Origin: Nitzschia sp. pyKryTriq1
Taxonomy: Eukaryota > Bacillariophyta > Bacillariophyceae > Bacillariales > Bacillariaceae
DNA length: 64,000 nt
Direction of reading: 5' to 3'
Assembly (NCBI GenBank): GCA_956465555.1
Contig: OY101118.1
Span: forward strand, 2,129,751 to 2,193,750
The position numbers and the translations under genes were made by a program. The notes below the pieces were generated by a model. The model was not told where the DNA came from and ran no database searches. It saw nothing but the letters and a program-made list of their open reading frames with translations. Below, piece after piece: positions 30,953 through 40,272 of this stretch (positions are counted from its first letter, which is position 1; each line of letters starts with the position of its first letter).

Positions 30953-32482
30953 ATGAGCGGAAATGATGGTGCAGAGAAAGAGGATGAGGAGTACATGAAG
31001 GATATCACAGATCCCCGAGAAACGGATGTTCTTTGTGGGCGAGGGGGGGCGGCGCTGAGGCATCCAGGAAATCAAACCTATCGGCGCTTGGTGAACCTCA
31101 ATAAGTCACTGTACATTACGTGTCTCAAGACCGAAAAGCTCAAGATTAGCCGTTCCATTGTAGCGGCTATCCGGGAGCAACAGGGTCGGTTTCTTGAGCG
31201 AGATGCCAAAAAGCAGACCTGGTATGATATTGGAGATAAGAAAGCTATTGAGAAAACCTCTCAGGCATTGCGGGAGGGGCAGCCCAAGTTGCGCCAGAAA
31301 ATGATCGATACCGGTCAAATACCACCGGATCATGATTCAAATATGCAACATCAATTTGGTAATGGCATATACAACCCGGGGAGCCGACCGCCAAGTTTTG
31401 GCGGGGGCAGCGTCTCTGGTCATGGTTCTGGTGTCTTCAGCAGCGATGGAAGTCAACTCAGTCTGAGCAGCTTTGGACCAGCTTCGATGCAAATGCCTAC
31501 AAGCTTTACGGGCAATAATATGGACATGCCACCTCCTCCTTCCCGCACCCTAAGCAATGATCCCATGAGACAGGATTCGTTCGCGCATCGGCTAAGTCTG
31601 TCTTCGATGGCTCCTCAGTCCGTTCCGAGTTGGACTCCTAGTATTGCATCAAGCATGGACGGGGATTCCCGTTCCGTACGATCACGACTGCGGCCATCTC
31701 TACAGCCCGGTGGATCTGGAGTGGGTGAAGGTCTCGGTTTCACGCCCGAGGCGACGATGAGTGTTATGTCGGACTACTCGGCCTTTGGGATGAACGATGG
31801 CTTCGGGGGCGGTGGTGGAATGGAGATGGAAATGCGCAACTCTATGATGGCAAATGCTGCTAGTATGTCTGGTAACAACTTCTCTAATACGGGCAACTCC
31901 TTTGGTCAGAATCAGGCTCAACAATCTCAGATATCAGCAATGGGCATGGATAGTCCTTCGATGAGGACTGGTAACGACCGCCGGCGACTATTTGCCAAGA
32001 TGAAACTCGCACGACAGCCCGCGGGGCGTACCAATTCACAAAAAAGCGATGCAGACGGAATGCCCGACATCCACATGGTAGACAGCCAATTCTCCTTGCT
32101 GTCAAATCTTTCTGGTCATGGCAACTCGAGACATGACCGCAACGCATTGTCGAACTTGAGTGGGCATGGGCTTTCCAATATGAGTGGCCACGGGCTTTCG
32201 AATTTGAGTGGACATGGTTTATCAAATCTGAGCGGACATGACAACATGATGATGGATCCCATGGGCTTAGGGAGTCGACGGTCTTTAATGTCAGGACTCT
32301 CTCGGATCAGTGATCATTCCGTAAATTCCGTATTTTCCGATCTCACCAAGAAACTCGGTTCGACAAGTATATCAAATCGATCTGTCGCTATGAGTGAAGT
32401 GAGCGGTGTAGACGAGGAGGAGGATGACTCAGAGCAAGATGAATTCCAGTATGATATTGTCCCTCCCGCCAAATCGGGATAG
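30953..32482 (+). CDS. DUF6824-domain protein (paralogue B)
   Basis: A 509-residue, intron-free protein; the first ATG is at 30953 (MSGNDG), the open frame upstream of it lacking one. DUF6824 occupies about 20-117: TDVLCGRGGAALRHPGN, YRRLVNLNKSLY, KISRSIVAAIREQQGRFLER, WYDIGDKKAIEKTSQALREG. The Gln tract of paralogue A is replaced by a Gly/Ser/Met-rich middle. At 32147-32242 four 24-base tandem units encode LSNLSGHG or LSNMSGHG, with related units just upstream. The end repeats the shared blocks FAKMK, DGMPDIHM, FSLLSNLS, GSRRSLMSGLSRIS and VAMSEVSG, followed by an acidic tail (DEEEDDSEQDEF). A and B are clearly duplicates. Function unknown, nuclear role inferred. Confidence 0.87.
   Translation: MSGNDGAEKEDEEYMKDITDPRETDVLCGRGGAALRHPGNQTYRRLVNLNKSLYITCLKTEKLKISRSIVAAIREQQGRFLERDAKKQTWYDIGDKKAIEKTSQALREGQPKLRQKMIDTGQIPPDHDSNMQHQFGNGIYNPGSRPPSFGGGSVSGHGSGVFSSDGSQLSLSSFGPASMQMPTSFTGNNMDMPPPPSRTLSNDPMRQDSFAHRLSLSSMAPQSVPSWTPSIASSMDGDSRSVRSRLRPSLQPGGSGVGEGLGFTPEATMSVMSDYSAFGMNDGFGGGGGMEMEMRNSMMANAASMSGNNFSNTGNSFGQNQAQQSQISAMGMDSPSMRTGNDRRRLFAKMKLARQPAGRTNSQKSDADGMPDIHMVDSQFSLLSNLSGHGNSRHDRNALSNLSGHGLSNMSGHGLSNLSGHGLSNLSGHDNMMMDPMGLGSRRSLMSGLSRISDHSVNSVFSDLTKKLGSTSISNRSVAMSEVSGVDEEEDDSEQDEFQYDIVPPAKSG
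32147..32242 (+). repeat. In-frame 24-base tandem repeat
   Basis: Four consecutive 24-base units inside DUF6824 paralogue B, encoding LSN(L/M)SGHG. Synonymous differences between units show they are not an assembly artefact. Absent from paralogue A, where a single FSLLSNLSSN occurs. Confidence 0.85.
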
Positions 32483-33311
32483 TGCAAGGACTAATCATGG
32501 AGAGTAATTGTTAATCGCTCATTGAGCGAGTGGGAAAATTAGCGTACCGTATCTTTTTGTGCCGAGTATTCGTACCAGCGAACAACGTGTATCCCTTTGC
32601 CAAATAGCACCGCCTTTTCTGCCTGGAAGAAGAACCCAAATAAAAGATGAGAGCAGCATGTATGGAGTGCGAGAATGGGCTCTCTCGAGTAGAGAGCTGG
32701 TGTGATGCGGCTTGGCAGTCTACTATGGCTACAGTATATCGTAAAGCAGCGAAAAAGTGCACTGTCTAATTTAGTTCGTCTCTCTCTAATCTAGCTAGAG
32801 AGTGTAGAACCAGAGAGAAAAGAGTATGGTACAGTATCTGTATGAGTATCCATATCTCTACCGGTCGACTCCTCTACTCTCGAGAATAGCGCCCCTGTAT
32901 TGTTCATACCCTACTGTACTCATCCTGTACCGTACCTCGTACTTGTACGCCAGTACTTTACCATAGAGAGATCTTGGGGTTGGGGTTGGGGTTGCTTCTC
33001 CGAGAAAATTTTGTAATTGTGCCCCCAATAAAAAGGGTTCCCCCAAAGTGATGGGCTGGCGGCGGTCATAAAAGATTTCGATGGGTCATCGATCTTTCTG
33101 CTTTCCCATCATTATTGGCACGATACCCGATAGGTCGGCCCAAACTGTCATCCGCTCTGCATCCTGCATCATCCATGATCCTCAATCCTCAGTCAAAATG
33201 TACGAGTACAAGTTTTCCCATTCACATTGATCCTACTGTAAGCCTGTGGTAGGTCTTTTTATTGAAGATCGACTGCTACCTGTGAAATAAGTGCCACCGC
33301 AATATTATCTA
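32483..33311. other. Intergenic region with second repeat copy
   Basis: No gene seen. Contains repeat copy 32738-32774, CTCTACT/CTAG words, a short GGGGTTGGGGTTGGGGTTG run at about 32976-32993, and GTAC words at 32825-32960. Confidence 0.55.
32738..32774 (+). repeat. Dispersed 40-base repeat, copy 2
   Basis: Matches 29441-29480 (ATCGTAAAGCAGCGA, AAAAAGTGCACTG, TCTAATTTAG) with a 3-base deletion. Same orientation, 3.3 kb apart. Confidence 0.8.
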
Positions 33312-34505
33312 ATGAAGCCCTTTGGCGGATTCATAACGCTGGTATTGTCCATTTTGGCGGAGAGTAATGCACAAAGTGAAGCAAATGAAACTGAAATTGA
33401 CCTTTCCATGCTGGGTACACCTAGTTGGAGTCGGCTGCGACCAGGATGGTCACTTACGGTGAATGATCAATGCCTCTACGAATTCGTCTTTCAGTTTGAA
33501 CACGATGATACCTTACCCATGGGGTCGCCAGAATTCGAGAGTGAATGTGCATTTGCGGACCCAACAACCGGGGAGCCGGTTATTGCAGACGATGAGCTTC
33601 CCTACCTAGTTCCTCGTCACTTCTGGGAGCTGTTTCCCGAGTACGTGTGGGCTACCATCGGCTTTAACCACTTGAGCATCGACTGGCACCCATGTGGGCA
33701 TAATCCCCGGGGATATTCTAAAGCTCAATACGGTTTTTCTTTTTTTCGTGTGTCCGCTGAGTTCCGCGCTTTGGCCATGACATGCGAGCAACTTGATGCT
33801 ACACAGGTGATTGTGCCGGGAGAGCAAATATGCAATTATCAGCAGGAATCGATCAATGGTATGAACTTTAACATCCTTCCAAGCCATCTACTAGACCGCA
33901 ACAACGTCGCGAACATGCCAGAATCATTTCGCCGTGCTGAGCTGGGCAATAGCCCTGTACCCCATGTGGGGACGAGATCGTGGGACCAGAACAATATTCC
34001 CCAGTTTCCTGGTCAATGGGAGGACTACACGCCAGTGTTCATGAGTAGTTACGCTGGTGATCTAGTCATGTGGGAGGCCAAGGCCCCTTATACAAGGCTC
34101 AGCGGTCCTCAGTCCCTCATTACTGCAAACAACTATCGGTATTTCCAACCAACAATTGAAACCCTTCCAGATACGCACGCCTTCCACTATGATGCCCAGG
34201 ACGGCTTTATCCGCTTTTCAATGGTTGGTAAGGCAGGCCTCTGTCGCGGAGACTTTGAGAAGGCCCAGGCAGCTGCGGGTGGGCCGACTGTCTTTCCCAA
34301 CTGGGACGATTACTTCAGGGGAAAAGATGGGAATGGTGATGGAACTGATGACGGGAACGGAGGAGGTGGCACTGGGGATGGCACCGGGGACGATAATGAT
34401 GGCAGCAACAAGAAGAATTCTGGGGCATCCTACACTAGCTCATCACTCCTGCTCCTGCCGATGATTGGAGGTATGACCTCTCTCTTGATGTGTGCTCATA
34501 TTTAA
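33312..34505 (+). CDS. Secreted, probably GPI-anchored protein (paralogue 1)
   Basis: 397 residues from the first ATG at 33312; the upstream in-frame extension has no ATG. Signal peptide MKPFGGFITLVLSILAESNA. The body shares blocks with the convergent paralogue at 34770: IDLSMLGTPSW, GFNHLSIDWHPCGHNPRGY, FRALAMTCE, and a late FSMVGKAGLCRGDFEKA. The WxPCGxxP block resembles the metal-site region of DUF5602/TTHB210-like proteins (W-NP-GHPP...PHFDFHFY), but the following His residues are replaced (YGFSFFRV). A Gly/Asp/Asn-rich linker (about 335-370) leads to a hydrophobic C-terminus (SSLLLLPMIGGMTSLLMC), typical of a GPI-anchor signal. Inference: a cell-surface or frustule-associated protein. 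The family link is a memory-based suggestion. Confidence 0.75.
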   Translation: MKPFGGFITLVLSILAESNAQSEANETEIDLSMLGTPSWSRLRPGWSLTVNDQCLYEFVFQFEHDDTLPMGSPEFESECAFADPTTGEPVIADDELPYLVPRHFWELFPEYVWATIGFNHLSIDWHPCGHNPRGYSKAQYGFSFFRVSAEFRALAMTCEQLDATQVIVPGEQICNYQQESINGMNFNILPSHLLDRNNVANMPESFRRAELGNSPVPHVGTRSWDQNNIPQFPGQWEDYTPVFMSSYAGDLVMWEAKAPYTRLSGPQSLITANNYRYFQPTIETLPDTHAFHYDAQDGFIRFSMVGKAGLCRGDFEKAQAAAGGPTVFPNWDDYFRGKDGNGDGTDDGNGGGGTGDGTGDDNDGSNKKNSGASYTSSSLLLLPMIGGMTSLLMCAHI

Positions 34506-34769
34506 AATCGTTTCCAATGCTACCGTAAAGTCCTCGTAGGAATGTGTTCATTAGTTTTATTGTGTCGACTTCACTATCATCTATTCGCGGCCTACTCCTA
34601 CTTCGTAATTACACAAAGTAGCGCCGAAATGGGTAGGTCTCTCGTATTCTTCACCGGCGTACGAGTAATCTTGCTAAAATTGGGATTTCAGACACTAGAC
34701 TACTTATTGCTTGTTTTATAATACAATCGAAATCTACACACAGAGTCCACTGAAATCAACAGGGGCTGG

Positions 34770-35759
34770 TTAACCTCTTAGCGTTCGCGTAGCGACGGGT
34801 TCTTCTTGCTCGTCCTTTGCCGCATCAAATGTTTCCCCACATATACCCGCTGTGCCACCAAGGATCACAGTGATTAACCCCGTCCCCGCATCATAGGTTG
34901 TATTCCAGGCTGCGGGAAGTTGCGGCATTGTTTGATAGAGGAAGAATTGATTCTCCGAGGAAGTAGTGGAGTTTCCCCCGCTGAATCTCGAGTATGGAAG
35001 CATAGTACGAAAGGCGACCACATCCCCATCATAGGTGCTCAAATCAAACTGAGGCAGTTTGAAATCTGCGGCTGTCTGTGGGATCTGTTCATCGTTCCAG
35101 GAGAACATACCCTCGTACTGATACGCTTCCGGTTCCAAAGGATCGGGGTTAAATCCAAGTGGGAGGTTAGCAAGGAACATCGGATCACGTTCCATCCTGC
35201 CCACCACGAAGTGACCCCGGCCGAAGGTACTGGTCTGGTTTGCTGAACAGATTCTGGGAGTGCGGACTTCGGCACAAGTCCAAAAGGCGCGGTACTGTGG
35301 GAGGACCGTGTAAAAGGTCAAATCGAACCGGGGTGCGCGTAGTCCTTTGGGAGGCAAGCCACATGGACGCCAATATATAGACATGTGATCAAACCCTGTC
35401 GTATCAAACACATATGGTGGAAGTTGCATCCAGTGGCGACGCGGAGCGTGCCAAGGCTTCCCGTCAGGGGCATTTCCCGTGTTTTCGCTTTGTTCGCAGA
35501 CGCCTTGAAATTCAGGGGCAGCGTCTCCGGGCCTTTCGTCGGCAGGCTTCTTAAATGATACTGACAGGCGGTATTGGCAGGAAGGATCCACCACCAAATC
35601 ATAGGTAGCCTCGTATCTGTCTAGATTGGGCGTCCCAAGAGCGGATAAGTCAATTTGGCTGAGAACCTCCAAGTCAAGATTGACGCTATCCATCGATCGG
35701 CTCGTCGAGAGTGTTGCGAGAGCGGCCATGATCCGCCATCCCATGTAAAATCGTGCCAT
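34770..35759 (-). CDS. Secreted protein (paralogue 2), no membrane anchor
   Basis: 329 residues, first ATG at 35759 (MARFYMGWRI). The N-terminus (FYMGWRIMAALATLSTSRS) is a plausible signal peptide. Shares with paralogue 1: IDLSALGTPN, GFDHMSIYWRPCGLPPKG, YRAFWTCAEVRTPRIC, LPYSRFSG, and ILGGTAGICGETFDAAK. Paralogue 1 has a GPI-type tail; this one stops shortly after (EEPVATRTLRG) and should be released or held otherwise. The His of the CGHNP block is Leu (CGLPP). Conserved Cys pairs suggest disulphides and an extracellular fold. The two genes face each other 264 bases apart, consistent with an inverted duplication. Confidence 0.75.
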   Translation of the reverse strand: MARFYMGWRIMAALATLSTSRSMDSVNLDLEVLSQIDLSALGTPNLDRYEATYDLVVDPSCQYRLSVSFKKPADERPGDAAPEFQGVCEQSENTGNAPDGKPWHAPRRHWMQLPPYVFDTTGFDHMSIYWRPCGLPPKGLRAPRFDLTFYTVLPQYRAFWTCAEVRTPRICSANQTSTFGRGHFVVGRMERDPMFLANLPLGFNPDPLEPEAYQYEGMFSWNDEQIPQTAADFKLPQFDLSTYDGDVVAFRTMLPYSRFSGGNSTTSSENQFFLYQTMPQLPAAWNTTYDAGTGLITVILGGTAGICGETFDAAKDEQEEPVATRTLRG

Positions 35760-36563
35760 TGCGTTGCCTATAAAAAACTGGAACAAGTCTTAACCTTGTA
35801 GTGGGAGTTGCTACCGGTGCAGATAGTTATTCGGTACGTAGATGTCGAGCAAGATAGTAGTCGATGCTCTCGGGGCATTATGGATCTCTATTATTCTCTA
35901 TCGCTTTGTTTTGATTTTTTGTGATGACCCTTTTGCCTTATGAGCCGAAAAAGGACATCCACGACCGACGTTGACGTGACCGCGGTGACCGTTCGCCCCA
36001 GGTTCGCCCCGCCCCCCTTTTGCAATGTGCTACTGTACCGGTATGTAGGCCTACTACTGTACATGTATTGTGACGATCGATCTAGCTCTTTTCAATAGTA
36101 ATAGTATCAACCCTCCTCCGGCGGGGGTAGATTTTCTTCTTTCTCTCTATCGAGACGAGGACGACGACGACAACTCTCTAGACTAGGTACGTAGGCAAAC
36201 TTTCATTTCGAGAGGAGTTTGGTGCTAGTAGATCACTGCCTGTTTGGGAGATAGAAAAATGATCCTATAATACTCTAAACATTAGTAGTCGTTACAATCA
36301 ATAGAAATACGAAATGTACAGTATCTCTGCTGGCGGCGAAACGCAAAGGAAGGAGCCATGTGCATTAGCAGTAAGCTAATAGCAACCGGCGACCTCAACT
36401 TGTTCTTCTTGTGGTGTTGTGCATAGCTCGAATGAATGAATGAATGAATAAATGTATGAATAGAAAAGACAACAAGGAATACATCGCTGTTTTCAAAATT
36501 GTGAGAGCCATGAGGAATCCAGCGGCATTGGAAAAGAGAAAAGAATCCCAAGCCACTGTCTCT
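35760..36563. other. Intergenic, nothing recognised
   Basis: Promoter side of paralogue 2 and 3' side of the next gene, both on the minus strand. TACCGGTATGTAG at about 36037. A short GAATGAATGAATGAAT run occurs at about 36430-36450. The open frames are not supported. Confidence 0.45.
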
Positions 36564-37472
36564 CTAGGAGTTGACTCGGTTCTCTGCGTTCTCCGTTCCT
36601 TGCGCAGGCTGCTTGGCATCAGTGGTCGTCGTGCTGCCACCAGCAACAACCTTCTCCTGCTTCTTGCTAGCAGGAATTTTCTTGAGGACGCCGGAACAGA
36701 CGGTCTCGATCTTCTTTTGAAGCAGCTGGTGCTCCTCACTCGCAGAATGAATCAACTTGATGCGCTTAGCGTCCATTTGATTGCGCAAATCGCGTTCCTC
36801 GGTGGTGTGCTTCTTGCGGAGCTCGATCAAGAGGCCAGATTGTTCCTTGGCAACCTCCGAGCGAATCTGCGAGACACGTTCTTCATGGACGCTTTGGGCG
36901 TGCTTCAACACGGCACCAGAGGTGACATTGCCAGTGACAGGCTCGCCTTTCACAATCTGGGCATACTCTTCCTTCACTTGGGTCTGATGAAGGACAGCGA
37001 GACGCTCTCTCTCCTCGCGATCTTCTTTTGCCTTTTGAGCCTTGCGTTCGGCCGCAAGCCTGGCTTTCTTCTTTTCTTCCTCGACCTTGGAAGGGTGAAC
37101 GGGACAGGTCACAGAAATGACATACAGCTTGCCCTTGCGCTTGTCTTTCGACTCGATGCGTTCCTGAATGGTGGCTTCGCGACGTTTCGCCTTGCAGCCT
37201 CTTGCTTCGACTGTCTTGCGAAAGCTCTTCCAGCAGGCATCGGTCAAGTGCGTATTGGCCTTGACGACCTCTTCCGTGACGGGAAAGTCGGTTTCCGAGA
37301 GGCCCGTGCATTTTCCGATAAACGCGGTGAACAACGAAATTGCGGTGCGTTCACGACGAAGAGCGGCCTCGGATTTGTCCGCCCAGTTTCGGCGATTGGG
37401 ACCAAAGTCGTCGCCGTCGTCGTACAAGGAACGAAACAGCGAACTGCCGTAAAATCCACCGTAGCTCCACAT
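36564..37472 (-). CDS. Coiled-coil orphan protein
   Basis: 302 residues from the ATG of MWSYGGFYGSSLFRSL at 37472. The frame is open for 140 codons upstream, but that stretch reads as a purine-rich leader (an Arg run from CTTCTTCTT) and I exclude it. The N-terminal third contains a compact segment (RRERTAISLFTAFIGKCTGL, then ACWKSFRKTVEARG). From about residue 115 the protein is a long charged helix (EEEKKKARLAAERKAQKAKE, then DREERERLAVL), predicted coiled coil, ending in a Lys/Thr/Gln-rich tail. No family recognised; a cytosolic scaffold or trafficking factor would fit. Divergent from the TrhO-type gene. Confidence 0.65.
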   Translation of the reverse strand: MWSYGGFYGSSLFRSLYDDGDDFGPNRRNWADKSEAALRRERTAISLFTAFIGKCTGLSETDFPVTEEVVKANTHLTDACWKSFRKTVEARGCKAKRREATIQERIESKDKRKGKLYVISVTCPVHPSKVEEEKKKARLAAERKAQKAKEDREERERLAVLHQTQVKEEYAQIVKGEPVTGNVTSGAVLKHAQSVHEERVSQIRSEVAKEQSGLLIELRKKHTTEERDLRNQMDAKRIKLIHSASEEHQLLQKKIETVCSGVLKKIPASKKQEKVVAGGSTTTTDAKQPAQGTENAENRVNS

Positions 37473-38028
37473 TTTCCTTCTTCTTCGTCTTCTTCTTACT
37501 GACTGTTGGTGACTGGCTGGCTGGCTGTTGTTGATAGACAAGACCTTGATTGATTGATTGATTGCGATCAACAAATTGCGAGTGTGGTGGAATGAAAGTG
37601 AGACTTTCGATGGATACGAGTATGAGAGCCGCGGCGCGGGCTGCTTGAAACAAAGGCGACGAGAACCGCGGCTTGGATCAAACTCTCGCATCTTGCGTTT
37701 TTCTACGCGAAAACAACATATAGAAACGGGAGCCACCCAAACTCGACTTGGCGCGAAGTTTTTGGATGCATTGGCGTATCGATGGACGGACCACCAAGCC
37801 AAAAAAGGAGAAAATAATGAGCTCAGAACCCAATTTCTTCCCGCCAATGAAAGAAGAATGAAGGCATGAAAAGAAAGATCTTGTTTCTGCAGTGAAATCA
37901 TCATTTGAAGTGCAGCACTACCGGTACACTACTGACGGCTAGCTGTCTGTGTTTCATTATTATTTCTCGAAAGATCATCCAGCTGTCATGTTCCGATAGT
38001 GGTCGACGATGGTCTCATCAGTAGCAGC
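37473..38028. promoter_or_regulatory. Divergent promoter region
   Basis: A 556-base region between two start codons. Contains TTGATTGATTGATTG at about 37548-37563 and CTACCGGTACAC at about 37919. No coding evidence. Confidence 0.5.
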
Positions 38029-39531
38029 ATGACTTCCAAGCAGCAGCAGGTATTGATTGAAAACAGCCGTTCGGTGGCGTTTCGAGATTTACCACCCGTA
38101 CCCAAGGGCGCAGACGATGGGCACCATGGTACCATCTTGCTCATGTACCAATACAAGGAGCCGGTATGGGACAAGCAAGAGCACAAGAAAGCCTTGAAAA
38201 AGATCATTGAGCTGGGGCAGACTCATAAGATTGCCGGGCGAGGACGGGTTGCCCCAGAAGGGGTAAACTTTACCCTCAGTGGCGCGCCTCAGGATGTCCG
38301 GGCCTTTTGTTACGGTCTCCGCGAATGGAATCCCATCTTTCTCGAGACGGATTTCAAATTGACCGACTGGATTCCCAAAAACAAACTCTTCAAGAGCTTA
38401 TCCATTCGGAAAACGGAGGAACTTGTGGCTTATGGGTTGGCGGGCGAAAAGGCGCCTTCGCTTCAGAAGTTTGCGGGGACGCATCTGGAAGCAGACGAAT
38501 ACCACAAGGCCATGACGGACAAGGATACGGTGATTATAGATGTCCGAAATGCTTACGAATCGTCTATTGGAAGCTTTAAGCCACCTGAGGGAGGTGCCGA
38601 GCTGATTGATCCCAAAATGAGAAATTCAATTGAATTTCCCAAGTGGCTGAACGATCCACAAACGCAAGAGAAGCTCAATGGAAAGAAAGTTCTGATGTAC
38701 TGTACAGGAGGCATTCGGTGTGAGCGTGCGACTGCTCTCCTCAATCAAATGTCTACCGTCAATCCGGATCTGAAACCCAAGGGTGTATATCACATGAGGG
38801 GAGGCATAGAGCGCTATGTCAAGACGTTCCCAGACGGGGGCTACTGGTCGGGAAAGAATTACCTTTTTGATCGAAGGATGGAGCAAGTTCCTGGGACCAA
38901 AAACTCTAATCAAGTAGAGCAAGAAGTGGAGTCCAAATGTTGCCTGTGCCGGCAGAAATGGACGTATTATCGGGGCAAGTTCAAGTGCTCACAGTCTCTT
39001 TGTGGAGTCCCAGTGATTGTGTGTACCGAATGCGATGCCAAGGCGTTGCGCGAGCCTGAACGATTGACGTGTGAATTATGCAAAGAGGGACATAAAGCCC
39101 CGGAAGCCTTACCTGATCTAATAGGACTCAAGAGAAAGGCGGAATCCCTTGTTCCGCAACAGGGATCGGAAGTGGCGGGACGGGATGAGAAAGCAACAAA
39201 GGTGGCGAAGCAGGTACATCCTGATCGCTTATTTCTTTCCAAGCTACCTTTGACGGTGTCCAAGACTAAGATAGACGAAGTTCTTGGTTTGGGGCAGGTG
39301 AAACTCGTTCACTGGCTGACGGATCGCAACACGGGCGCCTTCTATGGCTCTTGCATCGTTGAAATGACTTCTGCTCAAGCAGCCACTGAAGTCTCAGAAA
39401 AAGCCTCAAAGAATGGTGGGATTAAATTGGGGAAGAAAAAGATCAAGATCTCACCGGTCAGAGTGCGTGATGGGGAGGTATGGCCGTCTGAGGATTATGT
39501 AGTAAGGGAATTCCCTCCCGTCGGGCACTGA
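38029..39531 (+). CDS. TrhO/TSTD2-type rhodanese protein with C-terminal RRM
   Basis: Bacterial relatives (TrhO, formerly UPF0176) hydroxylate uridine 34 of tRNA; human TSTD2 is the animal member. The first ATG is at 38029, giving 500 residues with no intron. Order: N-terminal acylphosphatase-like domain (about 30-115; GTILLMYQYKEP, GRVAPEGVNFTLSG); rhodanese domain (about 145-290) with DVRNAYESSIGSF and the active-site loop MYCTGGIRCER, catalytic Cys225; a Cys-rich zinc-binding segment (about 304-351; CCLCRQKW, CTECDAK, CELC); then an RRM-like fold (about 398-486; RLFLSKLPLTVSKTKIDEVLG, ending KKIKISPVRV). The first three parts match the family. The RRM would add RNA binding and is the unusual part. 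Confidence 0.9.
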   Translation: MTSKQQQVLIENSRSVAFRDLPPVPKGADDGHHGTILLMYQYKEPVWDKQEHKKALKKIIELGQTHKIAGRGRVAPEGVNFTLSGAPQDVRAFCYGLREWNPIFLETDFKLTDWIPKNKLFKSLSIRKTEELVAYGLAGEKAPSLQKFAGTHLEADEYHKAMTDKDTVIIDVRNAYESSIGSFKPPEGGAELIDPKMRNSIEFPKWLNDPQTQEKLNGKKVLMYCTGGIRCERATALLNQMSTVNPDLKPKGVYHMRGGIERYVKTFPDGGYWSGKNYLFDRRMEQVPGTKNSNQVEQEVESKCCLCRQKWTYYRGKFKCSQSLCGVPVIVCTECDAKALREPERLTCELCKEGHKAPEALPDLIGLKRKAESLVPQQGSEVAGRDEKATKVAKQVHPDRLFLSKLPLTVSKTKIDEVLGLGQVKLVHWLTDRNTGAFYGSCIVEMTSAQAATEVSEKASKNGGIKLGKKKIKISPVRVRDGEVWPSEDYVVREFPPVGH

Positions 39532-40114
39532 GAGGCTGGGATGCAAAATGTAAGTAATCAAGCTATCCGTGTTGGTGTCGCCCTTGGTCGTAACGAGAAT
39601 GAAGATACTGGGCTACAGGCAAAACTCCATTAAGCCGGAGTTTCCTGTGGTAGACGAAGCGCTTGCAGAGATGGTCGGAGTCAAATACTGTCTCTGCTTG
39701 CTATAATATTGCTACTGAAGACTAGCCCGCTCGCTGACTCGCTACACATTTCATGTCCAAACTGATCCAATTACTTGAGACCCTCTCTCTAACTTTTTCT
39801 TTTACGTCTTTCAGCCTCTGTAATGTAATCCAAAGGATGTTCCCGACAAATTAAAATCAATTTTTTAGGTGGAACACGGGATACCAGTACTCGCCTTACT
39901 TTTTACTGTATACTAGACTACTTGTACCTCCCAAATCCTGCATAGCTTCCGGTATGTACTGTCTGTGCGAGTAGTATTATACTACAGGTCGGACTTTTGG
40001 TTCCCCTCGTTCTGTCTAAGCGCTGAGCCTGAAATCCAGGTTAGTCTTTCCTGCAAGCATCGCGACGAGACGAGGACCTCCGAAAATCCTTCTTTTTTGC
40101 GCGCGATCCACGAT
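39532..40114. other. Intergenic, nothing recognised
   Basis: 3' flank of the TrhO-type gene up to the LTR element's target duplication. CTAGACTAC and GTACTG words near 39890-39965. No gene seen. Confidence 0.45.
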
Positions 40115-40119
40115 GATGC

Positions 40120-40272
40120 TGTCACTACGTGTGAAGTAAATCAATAAGAGGAGCTTAGTAGATTTATGAGACTAGTGGTGATGAGAGCATCATGGCTCCG
40201 GTATGGGTCGTTGACGGACGACGGACGGACAGTGACGTCACATATGGATCTTGGATACCGATAGGAGAAACA
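40120..40272 (-). repeat. LTR (153 bases), 3' LTR with respect to the element
   Basis: TGTCACTACG...GGAGAAACA on the plus strand. Identical to 41397-41549 as far as I can see. Confidence 0.9.

Noticed and set aside
32976-32993. GGGGTTGGGGTTGGGGTTG as telomere-like DNA
   Set aside because: Only about three units, in the interior of the window; probably a chance G-rich run or possible G-quadruplex.
36564-37904. 446-residue version of the coiled-coil protein
   Set aside because: The extra N-terminal 144 residues come from leader-like DNA with an Arg run; the ATG at 37472 gives a more natural start.
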